Of a stretch of DNA of 43,214 bases, positions 6,391 through 14,142 are shown one piece after another (position 1 is the stretch's first letter; every line of letters begins with the position of its first letter). Position numbers and translations under genes: made by a program. The notes under the pieces are model-generated. The model ran no database searches, was not told the DNA's origin, and saw nothing but the letters and a program-made list of their open reading frames with translations. The stretch is from an uncultured Eubacteriales bacterium (GTDB lineage: Bacteria > Bacillota > Clostridia > Christensenellales > UBA1242): assembly GCA_900557645.1 (NCBI GenBank), contig USSZ01000004.1, positions 1 to 43,214 on the forward strand, written 5' to 3'.

Positions 6391-8919
6391 TTATCTTTTA
6401 ATTACTTGTTTTGAATAGAATTCTAATATATCTCCTTCCTTAAGATCAAAATTATCTTTTAATTTAATACCGCATTCAAATCCTTTGCTGATTTCTGATT
6501 TTTCATCTTTTTGTATTTTTAAAGACTCAACAGTTGTCTTTCCAAGTTCTTCATTACCACGTTTTACAACAACTATTGCATTTCTTGTAACTTTACCATC
6601 TTTTATATAACTACCAGCAACTTTTCCTGCAGTAGAAAGTTTAAATACCATTCTAACTTCTGCTGATCCAATATAAACTTCTTCATACTTAATGCTTAAC
6701 ATGCCAGTAATTGCAGATGTAATATCATCAACTACCTGATAAATGATATCATATTCTTTAACTTGAACTTTTAAAGAATCAGAAAGATTTTTTATTTTTG
6801 AAGAAATTTTTTGATTAAATGATATTATAATTGAGTCAGTAGTTTGTGCTAAAATAACATCACTTTCGGTTATTGCACCTGCACCACTATGAACAATGTT
6901 TACTTTTGCTTCTTCATTTCTAATAGCAAGTAAGGCAACCTTTAATGCTTCAACTGAACCAACAGTATCTGCTTTTATAATTATATTTAAGTTTTTGAGA
7001 GCACCCTCATGAACTCTATTCATAAAGTTATCTAAAGTTACTCCAGAAGATTGAGCACTTCTCTCTTTTTTAATTTTGTTTATACGTTCTTGAATTACTT
7101 GCTTTGATAAAGTTTCTTCAACTGCATAAACTTGGTCTCCTGCAGAAGGAACTTCATTAAAACCTAGTATTGCAACAGGTGTTGATGGTTCAGCAGATTT
7201 TACAGGTTTTCCCTTATCATTAAACATTGCTCTAACTTTTCCATAAGTTAAACCAGACATTATTGAATCACCAATATGCAATGTCCCATTTTGAACAATG
7301 ACAGATGCTACAGGACCTCTATTTTTATCAAGTTCTGCTTCAATAACAACTGCAGTCGCCATTTTATTAGGATTTGCTTTTAATTCTTGCATTTCACTAA
7401 CTAATAAAATAGTTTGTTTTAAATCATCTAACCCCATACCAGTTTTTGCAGAAATTGGAACGCAAATAGCATCACCACCCCATTCTTCAGGCAATACTCC
7501 ATTTTCAGCAAGTTGTTGTTTTATTCGTTCTGGATTTGCTTCAGGCTTATCCATTTTATTGATTGCTACAATAATTGGAACATTTGCTGCTTTAATATGG
7601 TTAATTGCTTCAATAGTTTGAGGCATAACTCCATCATCTGCAGCAACAACTAAAATTGCTATATCTGTCGCTTTTGCACCTCTAGCACGCATTTGTGTAA
7701 ATGCAGCATGTCCTGGAGTGTCTATAAAAGTAATTTTTTCTCCATTAAATGAAATTTGATATGCACCAATACTTTGTGTAATTCCACCTGCTTCTCCTGC
7801 AACCACATTTGTTTTTCTAAATGCATCCAAAAGAGAAGTTTTACCATGGTCAACATGTCCCATTACTGCAACGATTGGAGGTCTTTTTACCAAATTTTCT
7901 TCAGCATCATGTCCTTCTGCCGTTTCTATTAATTTTTCCTCAAATGATTTATCTGCTTTAAGTTCAAGAGTTATACCAAAATCACTTGCAACAAGTTCGG
8001 CAGTATCATAATCAATATTTGAATTAATTGTAGCCATGATTCCTAAAAGCATTAATTTTTTTACTATTTCCGTTACAGGTTTACCTATTTTTTCGCTAAA
8101 ATCTTTTACTGTAATTTCTTTAGAAGTTAAAACTGCATGTTTTATAACTATTGTATTTGTTTTTTCAGTGTTTTCTTTCTTTTTCTTTACACTCTTTCTT
8201 GAACCAAAAGTTACTTCTTCAAAACCATTTTCATCTTCTACAAATATGTTATTACGTTTTGAATCTTCTCGTCTTTTGTTTTGTGATTTTTTCTCTTCAT
8301 AATTATTGTTATTATGTTTTTGTGCGTATTTTGTTTTATTTGCGTAATTACGTTCATTTTTTAAATCAATTTCTGGTGCATCATCACTTACAAAAGAACG
8401 ATAATTATTTGCTTTAGAAGATACAAAATTATTACTTCCAAATTTTTTTTGATTATTGTTATTCAACCTATTATTAAAGTTTTTATTTCTATCTTTATTA
8501 AAGTTGCCATTTTGACGTTGTTGATTAAATTTATTATTTTGATTATTTCCTCTATTATTTGAATTATATTGATTTCGATTATTAAAAGATTGGGATTTAT
8601 CATTTCTTTTGAAATCTTGTTTTTGATTTTTATCATTATTGTTAACATTGCCTTTAATAAAAGTAGGTTCTTCTTTCTTTATTTCAACAACCTCTTCTAC
8701 ACTTTTTTCTTCTTTAACTTCTTTAGGTTCTTCTTTTTGAACAGTTATAACATCAACTTTATTTTCCTCTATTAAAGATTTTTTTGTTTGATTTATTTGT
8801 TCGCTAAAAGCATCGACCTTATTTTTTGAAGTTCGAATTTCTTTTAATATTTTTGATATTTCTCCATCTTTTTGTAAATCATGGATTTTTCTTAAATTTT
8901 GTAAAGATTGATTTGCCAA
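6391..8919 (-). CDS. infB: Translation initiation factor IF-2
   Basis: IF-2 is the GTPase that positions initiator tRNA and joins the subunits. G1 GHVDHGKT is at residues 354-361, followed by DTPGHAAF (G3), NKMD (G4) and SAK (G5), then the usual domains II-IV. An IF2_N domain lies around 266-318. Residues 91-175 form an Asn-rich, Arg/Gln-containing low-complexity segment, probably disordered. The start is TTG at 8919 with AAAGGAG 6 bases upstream; MANQSLQNLR follows. Length is 842 residues. It lies in the nusA operon downstream of ylxQ. Confidence 0.97.
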   Translation of the reverse strand: MANQSLQNLRKIHDLQKDGEISKILKEIRTSKNKVDAFSEQINQTKKSLIEENKVDVITVQKEEPKEVKEEKSVEEVVEIKKEEPTFIKGNVNNNDKNQKQDFKRNDKSQSFNNRNQYNSNNRGNNQNNKFNQQRQNGNFNKDRNKNFNNRLNNNNQKKFGSNNFVSSKANNYRSFVSDDAPEIDLKNERNYANKTKYAQKHNNNNYEEKKSQNKRREDSKRNNIFVEDENGFEEVTFGSRKSVKKKKENTEKTNTIVIKHAVLTSKEITVKDFSEKIGKPVTEIVKKLMLLGIMATINSNIDYDTAELVASDFGITLELKADKSFEEKLIETAEGHDAEENLVKRPPIVAVMGHVDHGKTSLLDAFRKTNVVAGEAGGITQSIGAYQISFNGEKITFIDTPGHAAFTQMRARGAKATDIAILVVAADDGVMPQTIEAINHIKAANVPIIVAINKMDKPEANPERIKQQLAENGVLPEEWGGDAICVPISAKTGMGLDDLKQTILLVSEMQELKANPNKMATAVVIEAELDKNRGPVASVIVQNGTLHIGDSIMSGLTYGKVRAMFNDKGKPVKSAEPSTPVAILGFNEVPSAGDQVYAVEETLSKQVIQERINKIKKERSAQSSGVTLDNFMNRVHEGALKNLNIIIKADTVGSVEALKVALLAIRNEEAKVNIVHSGAGAITESDVILAQTTDSIIISFNQKISSKIKNLSDSLKVQVKEYDIIYQVVDDITSAITGMLSIKYEEVYIGSAEVRMVFKLSTAGKVAGSYIKDGKVTRNAIVVVKRGNEELGKTTVESLKIQKDEKSEISKGFECGIKLKDNFDLKEGDILEFYSKQVIKR

Positions 8920-8931
8920 TGCTAACTCCTT

Positions 8932-9216
8932 TTATTTTAATAAATCAACTAAGATTTCACTTATTGCTTTATTCTTTATTCCTATTATTTTACAATTTGA
9001 TTTATTAACTAAATTCGATAAATTTTCGACAAATATAATAGGAATTTCTTTTAACTTAATTTTTTCAACAACTTTTTGAGTATTCTTTTGTGCAGAGGTG
9101 TCAACTAAAACTAAAAAAAGTTTTTTACTATAATTTTTTAAATTATCCCCACCCCATATAATATATCCTGCTTTTTGTGATATATTGAGATAGCCTTTTA
9201 TTTTATTTATTTCCAA
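8932..9216 (-). CDS. ylxQ: L7Ae-family RNA-binding protein YlxQ
   Basis: A 94-residue L7Ae/L30e/S12e/Gadd45-type protein. Recognisable features are KAGYIIWGGD near the N-terminus and the LFLVLVDTSAQKNTQK core. Such proteins bind kink-turn RNA; YlxQ is encoded between ylxR and infB in most Firmicutes. The start is TTG at 9216 with AAAGGAGG 6 bases upstream, inside the end of ylxR (14-base overlap), indicating translational coupling. Confidence 0.88.
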   Translation of the reverse strand: MEINKIKGYLNISQKAGYIIWGGDNLKNYSKKLFLVLVDTSAQKNTQKVVEKIKLKEIPIIFVENLSNLVNKSNCKIIGIKNKAISEILVDLLK

Positions 9217-9460
9217 CTATCTCCTCCTTTAATTTTTGATAAATTTCATCATTTACATTCGTCTTAAAGGCTTTATTCAAAGATTTTTGTTTTAACAATT
9301 TGTTTAAACATTCTTCATTTTTACATACATAAGCCCCACGACCATTTTTTTTACCTGTTTCATCAATAAAGATATTACCCTCTTTATCTTTGACTATTCT
9401 CGTTAAATTGCGTTTGTCTTGCATTGTTCTACAAGCAATACACATTCTTAATTTTTCCAT
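9203..9460 (-). CDS. rnpM: YlxR family protein, RNase P modulator RnpM
   Basis: An 85-residue protein with both YlxR hallmarks: RMCIACR near the N-terminus and GRGAYVC in the middle, the Cys residues being conserved. In Bacillus YlxR (RnpM) binds the RNase P RNA and modulates its activity. The gene sits between nusA and ylxQ, the standard place. The site AGAGGGG lies just before the ATG. Confidence 0.92.
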   Translation of the reverse strand: MEKLRMCIACRTMQDKRNLTRIVKDKEGNIFIDETGKKNGRGAYVCKNEECLNKLLKQKSLNKAFKTNVNDEIYQKLKEEIVGNK

Positions 9461-9478
9461 AATCCCCTCTGAGATATT

Positions 9479-10636
9479 TTAATCTTCGTCATCAGAATCA
9501 ATATCTTCTAACTCTTCAAGGTCTTCTAAACCATTAAATGCATCATCATCATTTAATTCAGTGAGTTCATATTCAGGTTCTTTAACAGTTGTTTGATTAA
9601 TAGAACTTTCTGGTTTAACTTCAATTTTCCAACCTGTTAACCTTGCTGCTAAACGCACATTTTGACCATTTTTACCAATGGCTAATGATAACTTATCATC
9701 TGGCACAATAACTCTTGAAGAATGCAAACTTTCATTTGTTTCAACACTTATAACTTTTGCTGGACTAAGTGCTTTTGCAATATATTCAAGTGGGTCTTCG
9801 CTATATTCAATAAGATCAATCTTTTCACCATTGATTTCTGATGTTATTGTATCTATTCTTTGACCATGAAAACCTACACAAGTGCCGATTGGATCAATGT
9901 TAGCCTTTTCTGTATAAATTGCAACCTTTGTTCTATTTCCTGGATCTCGTGCAATATTTTTTATTTTAATATCGCCATTTGCAACTTCAGGAATTTCAAG
10001 TTCAAACAATTTTCTTACAAAACCAACATTACTTCTAGTTACTTGGATTTGAGTTCCTTTAAAAGAATCTTTGATTTTTTTTACATAAACTTTTACTCTA
10101 TCCCCAACATTAAATTTTTCTCCTGGGATTTGGTCTGATGGAAGCATTACGCCTTCAGTATGTGAATTAGAAATTTGAACGTAAACTGTTCCATTGTCAA
10201 TTCTTTTTACTATTGTTGTTAAAAGTTCATCTTCTTTTTCAGACAACTCTGAAACAGCAATTTGTCTTTCCATTTCTTTAATTTTTTGCATAACTACTTG
10301 TTTTGCAGTTTGTGCAGCGATTCGACCAAAGTCTTTAGTAGATTCTTCAGTTTGAACTATATCTCCAACTTTATATGATTTTTTTATAAGTCTTGCTTCA
10401 GATAAAGATATTTCTTTATCTGGATCCTGAACTTCATCAACAACAGTTTTATAAGAATAAATTTTTATAGTTGCCTTTTCTGGATTTAATTTTACCATAG
10501 CAGATTTTGCTTCGCCATACATTTTCTTATAAGCAGAAGTTAATGCAGTTTCAAGAGTAGAAATAAAAGTTTCTTTATTAATCTTTTTTTCAACTTCCAA
10601 GTCCTCTAATGCTTGAAAAAAATCTTTATTAATCAT
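9479..10636 (-). CDS. nusA: Transcription termination/antitermination factor NusA
   Basis: NusA binds RNA polymerase and nascent RNA, controlling pausing, termination and rRNA antitermination. The order is an N-terminal polymerase-binding domain, an S1 domain (around VKRIDNGTVYVQISN and GDRVKVYVKKI), and two KH domains (GFHGQRIDTI, SLAIGKNGQNVRLAARLTGWKI). The 385 residues end in an acidic tail (EDLEELEDIDSDDED). SD AAGGAG precedes the ATG. It lies 11 bases after rimP. Confidence 0.97.
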   Translation of the reverse strand: MINKDFFQALEDLEVEKKINKETFISTLETALTSAYKKMYGEAKSAMVKLNPEKATIKIYSYKTVVDEVQDPDKEISLSEARLIKKSYKVGDIVQTEESTKDFGRIAAQTAKQVVMQKIKEMERQIAVSELSEKEDELLTTIVKRIDNGTVYVQISNSHTEGVMLPSDQIPGEKFNVGDRVKVYVKKIKDSFKGTQIQVTRSNVGFVRKLFELEIPEVANGDIKIKNIARDPGNRTKVAIYTEKANIDPIGTCVGFHGQRIDTITSEINGEKIDLIEYSEDPLEYIAKALSPAKVISVETNESLHSSRVIVPDDKLSLAIGKNGQNVRLAARLTGWKIEVKPESSINQTTVKEPEYELTELNDDDAFNGLEDLEELEDIDSDDED

Positions 10637-10647
10637 TTTAAAACTCC

Positions 10648-11109
10648 TTAAAATTTAATTACTGGCACAATATGTGCAATTTGGTTTTTATTAAAAGAAA
10701 AAATTTTGTCTTCTATTTTAATGGATACAGAATTTTCATCGTATGATATTAATTCTCCATCAAATCTTTTTTGCCCATCTTTTTTTGCAAAAAGAGTTAT
10801 AGAAATTTCTTTATTTAAATTACGTTTAAAATCTCTATCCTTGGTTAAAGGTCTATCTATTCCTGGTGAACTTACACTTAAAATATAAGATGCATCGTCA
10901 GTAGGATTTAATTCCTCTAAAATAGGGTCTATTGTTTTTGATACTTTTTCGCAATCTTGAATTTGGACACCATCTTCTTTATCAATATAGAAAATCAAAT
11001 TCATTCCATCAGACTTTTTTACATATTCAATATCAACAACTTCATATCCCATATTTTCAATAATAGGCGATATTTTTTCTTCGCATATTGTTTTTACCTT
11101 TTTTGCCAA
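10648..11109 (-). CDS. rimP: Ribosome maturation factor RimP
   Basis: RimP assists 30S maturation. The N-terminal domain shows IIENMGYEVVDIEYVKK and the C-terminal Sm-like domain begins after SVSSPGIDRPL, the family signature. The frame is open upstream to 11202, but the start is placed at TTG 11109: AAAGGAGG lies 5 bases before it, giving 153 residues (Bacillus about 156), and the upstream part would read through a GC-rich hairpin. First gene of the rimP-nusA-rnpM-ylxQ-infB operon. Confidence 0.94.
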   Translation of the reverse strand: MAKKVKTICEEKISPIIENMGYEVVDIEYVKKSDGMNLIFYIDKEDGVQIQDCEKVSKTIDPILEELNPTDDASYILSVSSPGIDRPLTKDRDFKRNLNKEISITLFAKKDGQKRFDGELISYDENSVSIKIEDKIFSFNKNQIAHIVPVIKF

Positions 11110-11127
11110 AATTTCCTCCTTTACGAA

Positions 11128-11160
11128 GTAGGGAGCGATGCAAATCTGCACGCTCCCTAC
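11128..11160 (-). promoter_or_regulatory. GC-rich hairpin in the rimP 5' leader
   Basis: Perfect 10-bp inverted repeat GTAGGGAGCG / CGCTCCCTAC (arms 11128-11137 and 11151-11160), continued after a one-base bulge by TGCA/TGCA around the loop AATC. It is placed a few bases downstream of the predicted transcription start and 7 bases before the SD. There is no T run, so it is not a terminator. It is far richer in G+C than its surroundings. It may be a regulatory or stabilising leader structure, or a dispersed palindromic repeat. Confidence 0.75.
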
Positions 11161-11173
11161 ACAAGTCATATAT

Positions 11174-11202
11174 ATTATACCAAAAAACAAATATAAAATC
11201 AA
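11174..11202 (-). promoter_or_regulatory. SigA promoter of the rimP-nusA-infB operon
   Basis: Minus strand TTGATT (11197-11202), 17 bases, TATAAT (11174-11179), with an extended -10 (TGG before TATAAT). Expected start near 11167, giving a leader of about 58 bases before TTG 11109. Confidence 0.8.
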
Positions 11203-11230
11203 GTATTTAATATAAATTTTTTGGTATAAT
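11174..11230. repeat. 14-bp inverted repeat flanking the rimP promoter
   Basis: ATTATACCAAAAAA at 11174-11187 and its exact complement at 11217-11230, separated by 29 bases. One arm contains the -10 box; the other lies upstream of the -35. It has no T run and is not an obvious terminator. Confidence 0.7.
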
Positions 11231-11278
11231 TAAATCCTATTTAATACTAAAATTAAGTTTTTTAAAAGATTATAAATT

Positions 11279-12808
11279 TTATTTTTTATTTAATTCCATA
11301 AGCACTTGTGCTGTTGCATAAGCATCATTGAATGCTCTATGTGCATCATTTAAAGTTAATCCTAATGCTTTAACTACTGTTCCTAGTTTATAATTACCTG
11401 TTCTTAATCCAGACTGTCTTACTACAATCATTGTATCAATAACATCATTATCAAATTTTAAGCCAATATTATTTGCTACTTTTTTTATAAATTTTAAGTC
11501 AAAGCCAACAATATTATATCCGCTTATAATACACCCTCTTGACCAATCATAAAAATCCTGAATAACATCTTCAATTCTTGGAGCAAAAGCAACCATTTCA
11601 TCTGTAATATGTGTTAATTCCTGAACTTCAATAGGAATTGGATTTTTTGGTTTTGCAAAAGAAGAAAATCTTTCAGTAATTTCCCCATGCTCAATTTTTA
11701 CTGCACCAATTTCAGTTATTTCACAAGTTTCAGGATCAAGTCCAGTTGTTTCAATATCAAAAACAACAATATTGTTATTCATAATAAAATCATTATATTT
11801 ATGTTTTTCTTCAAATAAATTAGTTTGCGAACTTCTTGGTAAAATATCAGGGAAAACAACCTTTTTATGTTTATAAACCACATTATCTTCAGTTTTTATT
11901 TCTTCTATAATTTCACATGGACTTGCTAATGATATTTTTTTTATGTAATAAGTTAATTTACCATTTAAACCTATTTTAACATCACCTACGCAAAGAAGCA
12001 TTGTTAAATCTTGAAGTGATTCCATATCTTTTTCATGTGTTTTACCACAAAAATATATACAATCAATTATTGCATTGTTATTACGTAAATTAAATGTATA
12101 AAAAGTTCGTTCCTCTCCAGTATGTTTTCCTTTTTTTGCAATAAAAGTTTTTTTATTTTTGTTTGTAATAAATCCTGATAATATTACTGATTGTTTAGGT
12201 TTTTTAATATCTTCTAAATATTCAGGCTTAGGTATTATTTCTCCACCTATTATAGGTTTTATTACATTAACATTATAGCGTCGTGCTTTACTTGAAGTAG
12301 GAATGATATCCTCTGCTTCGATATTTTCGGGCAATTTATCTTCATTTTCAGTTATTTCAACGTTAAAATTTGCGATAAATAATTTGTCTAAAAAATCTTT
12401 AATTTCAGATTTTAATTCAAAATCATCTAATAGAGATAATACATCTTGGTTTAAAGCAATTTTTACATCAACATTTAGGTCTTTATAAACAGCAGAAATA
12501 TTATCAAAAGAAATATATGGTATAAGTCCTTTTTTATTAAGTTTAAAAAATTCTATAATTTCATTAACTATAAGTTTCTCATCTAAAAAACTTTTCTTAA
12601 ATTTTAATTTCAAATCTTTTTTTAAAGATAAAAACTCTTGAAGAAAATTTTCTATTTCTTTTCTTGACTGTAAATCAATTTCATCTATTGTATAAGGAAA
12701 TAGAAAAGTAATTGTGCAACCAGTAAAATCATACACAACATTCAAGAGTTTTAAATAATTATATTTATTATCAAATTTTTTATTTAAAATATCAATTATA
12801 TTAATCAT
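11279..12808 (-). CDS. PolC-like N-terminal/OB domains fused to DnaQ exonuclease, no polymerase domain
   Basis: A 509-residue protein at the canonical polC position (between rseP and rimP). Residues 1-190 resemble the PolC N-terminal region, about 205-295 an OB fold, and 346-508 a complete DEDDh exonuclease: D351 and E353 (FDIETTGL), D437 (GFDLKF), H490 and D495 (HRAFND). The PHP domain, which surrounds the exonuclease in PolC, and the whole polymerase core are absent, and a normal stop is followed by the rimP promoter. QTNLF at 328-332, in the linker before the exonuclease, matches the sliding-clamp-binding consensus QxxLF. It probably acts as a proofreading or repair 3'-5' exonuclease. No SD is visible before ATG 12808, 8 bases after the rseP stop. 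Confidence 0.85.
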   Translation of the reverse strand: MINIIDILNKKFDNKYNYLKLLNVVYDFTGCTITFLFPYTIDEIDLQSRKEIENFLQEFLSLKKDLKLKFKKSFLDEKLIVNEIIEFFKLNKKGLIPYISFDNISAVYKDLNVDVKIALNQDVLSLLDDFELKSEIKDFLDKLFIANFNVEITENEDKLPENIEAEDIIPTSSKARRYNVNVIKPIIGGEIIPKPEYLEDIKKPKQSVILSGFITNKNKKTFIAKKGKHTGEERTFYTFNLRNNNAIIDCIYFCGKTHEKDMESLQDLTMLLCVGDVKIGLNGKLTYYIKKISLASPCEIIEEIKTEDNVVYKHKKVVFPDILPRSSQTNLFEEKHKYNDFIMNNNIVVFDIETTGLDPETCEITEIGAVKIEHGEITERFSSFAKPKNPIPIEVQELTHITDEMVAFAPRIEDVIQDFYDWSRGCIISGYNIVGFDLKFIKKVANNIGLKFDNDVIDTMIVVRQSGLRTGNYKLGTVVKALGLTLNDAHRAFNDAYATAQVLMELNKK

Positions 12809-12817
12809 GTGATTATT

Positions 12818-14068
12818 TTATAATAGAAAATGTAAAATGTCAATCAGAATGACTGCCCCAAATAAAATAAGCAACCCAATGGTATGAATTAAATTTTCAG
12901 TTTCTCTTTTTATTGGTTTCTTTCTAATAGATTCTATGGTTGTAAATAATACATGGGCACCATCTAATGCTGGTATAGGCAATGCATTAAATACTGCTAA
13001 ATTTGCAGATATAAGAGGAATTAAAACTAAAAGATTTGCTGCACTTGCCTGAGTATAAGTGGCTATAGTTGCTATTGTTGTTATAGGACCACCTATTGCT
13101 GATATTGGTAGTTGAAATGTTATTAAAAGCCATAAACTCTTCAAAACTACCCACGCCAAACCAAAGGCAAATGGAACGGCTCTTTCTAAAGCCTCTCCAA
13201 AGGAATATACATAAGCCTTAACATTTGAGTCAAAACAATATTGATATTTTATTTCTTCTTCATTAACACTATTATCATTTTTTACTGCTGTTTTTGTTTG
13301 CAATTGATAAAATCCAATATAAACATCTTTATATTCATTATTTCTTTTTACAGTTGCAATTGTAGTTGGCTTATAATTTTTAAAAGTTTCTTCAGCATCA
13401 AAAATAGTGTTATTAGTTTCTGAATTTTTCTTTTCCGTATTCATATAATTCATTAAATTACTAAATTCTTCTGTTCTTAAATCACTATAATTATAACCAT
13501 ACGCAAAATCAATTTTATTTCCATTTATCGCAACAATTACATCATTTGGTTGAAGAACATCCATATCTTCAGTTAAATAGGTTACATAATAACCATATTT
13601 ACCTTCAATAATATTGTTTCTATCAATCTTTTCACCATACACATTTACAATTTCTATCTGTTTATCACTATAAACATCTTCAAATTTAGTCGTTACTTGT
13701 GGGATATCATATCCAACTGTGCATAATAAAATCAAAGAAAAGAATACTGCAGTGGCAAAATTAAATGTAACACCTGCAAGAAAAACTAAAATACGTTTCC
13801 AAGGTTTTTGATTGGTAAATGCATCTTTATCTTTACCATCTGTTTCATCTTCACCAGCAAAAGCACAATAACCACCTAATGGAAATAAACGTAATGATAT
13901 TAATTCTCCCCTTTTATTTTTACGAGAAATAAGGGCTTTACCAAACCCTACAGAAAATTCAATTATTTTAAAATTAAGCATTCTCCCAATACAATAATGA
14001 CCAAATTCATGTATAAGAACCATAAAAAGTAAAATCACTATTGCCAGAATAATATATAAAATATACAT
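12818..14068 (-). CDS. rseP: Site-2 metalloprotease RseP/RasP
   Basis: Intramembrane zinc protease that cleaves anti-sigma factors and signal peptide remnants. Zinc motif HEFGH is at residues 20-24 in the first membrane helix; the second conserved motif NALPIPALDGAH (usually NxxPxPxLDGG) lies near the C-terminus with the metal-binding Asp. A PDZ-like segment (LQPNDVIVAINGN) lies between. Length 416. SD GAGG is 4 bases before the ATG. In Bacillus dxr lies between cdsA and rseP; here it is missing. Confidence 0.94.
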   Translation of the reverse strand: MYILYIILAIVILLFMVLIHEFGHYCIGRMLNFKIIEFSVGFGKALISRKNKRGELISLRLFPLGGYCAFAGEDETDGKDKDAFTNQKPWKRILVFLAGVTFNFATAVFFSLILLCTVGYDIPQVTTKFEDVYSDKQIEIVNVYGEKIDRNNIIEGKYGYYVTYLTEDMDVLQPNDVIVAINGNKIDFAYGYNYSDLRTEEFSNLMNYMNTEKKNSETNNTIFDAEETFKNYKPTTIATVKRNNEYKDVYIGFYQLQTKTAVKNDNSVNEEEIKYQYCFDSNVKAYVYSFGEALERAVPFAFGLAWVVLKSLWLLITFQLPISAIGGPITTIATIATYTQASAANLLVLIPLISANLAVFNALPIPALDGAHVLFTTIESIRKKPIKRETENLIHTIGLLILFGAVILIDILHFLL

Positions 14069-14088
14069 TTTACCTCGCTTTAATAAAT

Positions 14089-14117
14089 ATAGGTTGTCAT
14101 TTTATAATACAACCTAT
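14089..14117 (-). terminator. Hairpin between cdsA and rseP
   Basis: 9-bp inverted repeat ATAGGTTGT / ACAACCTAT with an 11-base loop, followed on the minus strand by ATTTATT. The T run is poor, so this could be a weak terminator after cdsA or a leader structure of rseP. Confidence 0.4.
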
Positions 14118-14142
14118 TTTCATTAGTAATTTTTATATTTTA

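Noticed and set aside
11231..11278. Possible remnant of the polC polymerase domain after the exonuclease
   Set aside because: The 48 bases after the stop are AT-rich with no coding similarity, and the rimP promoter follows; no frameshift is visible.
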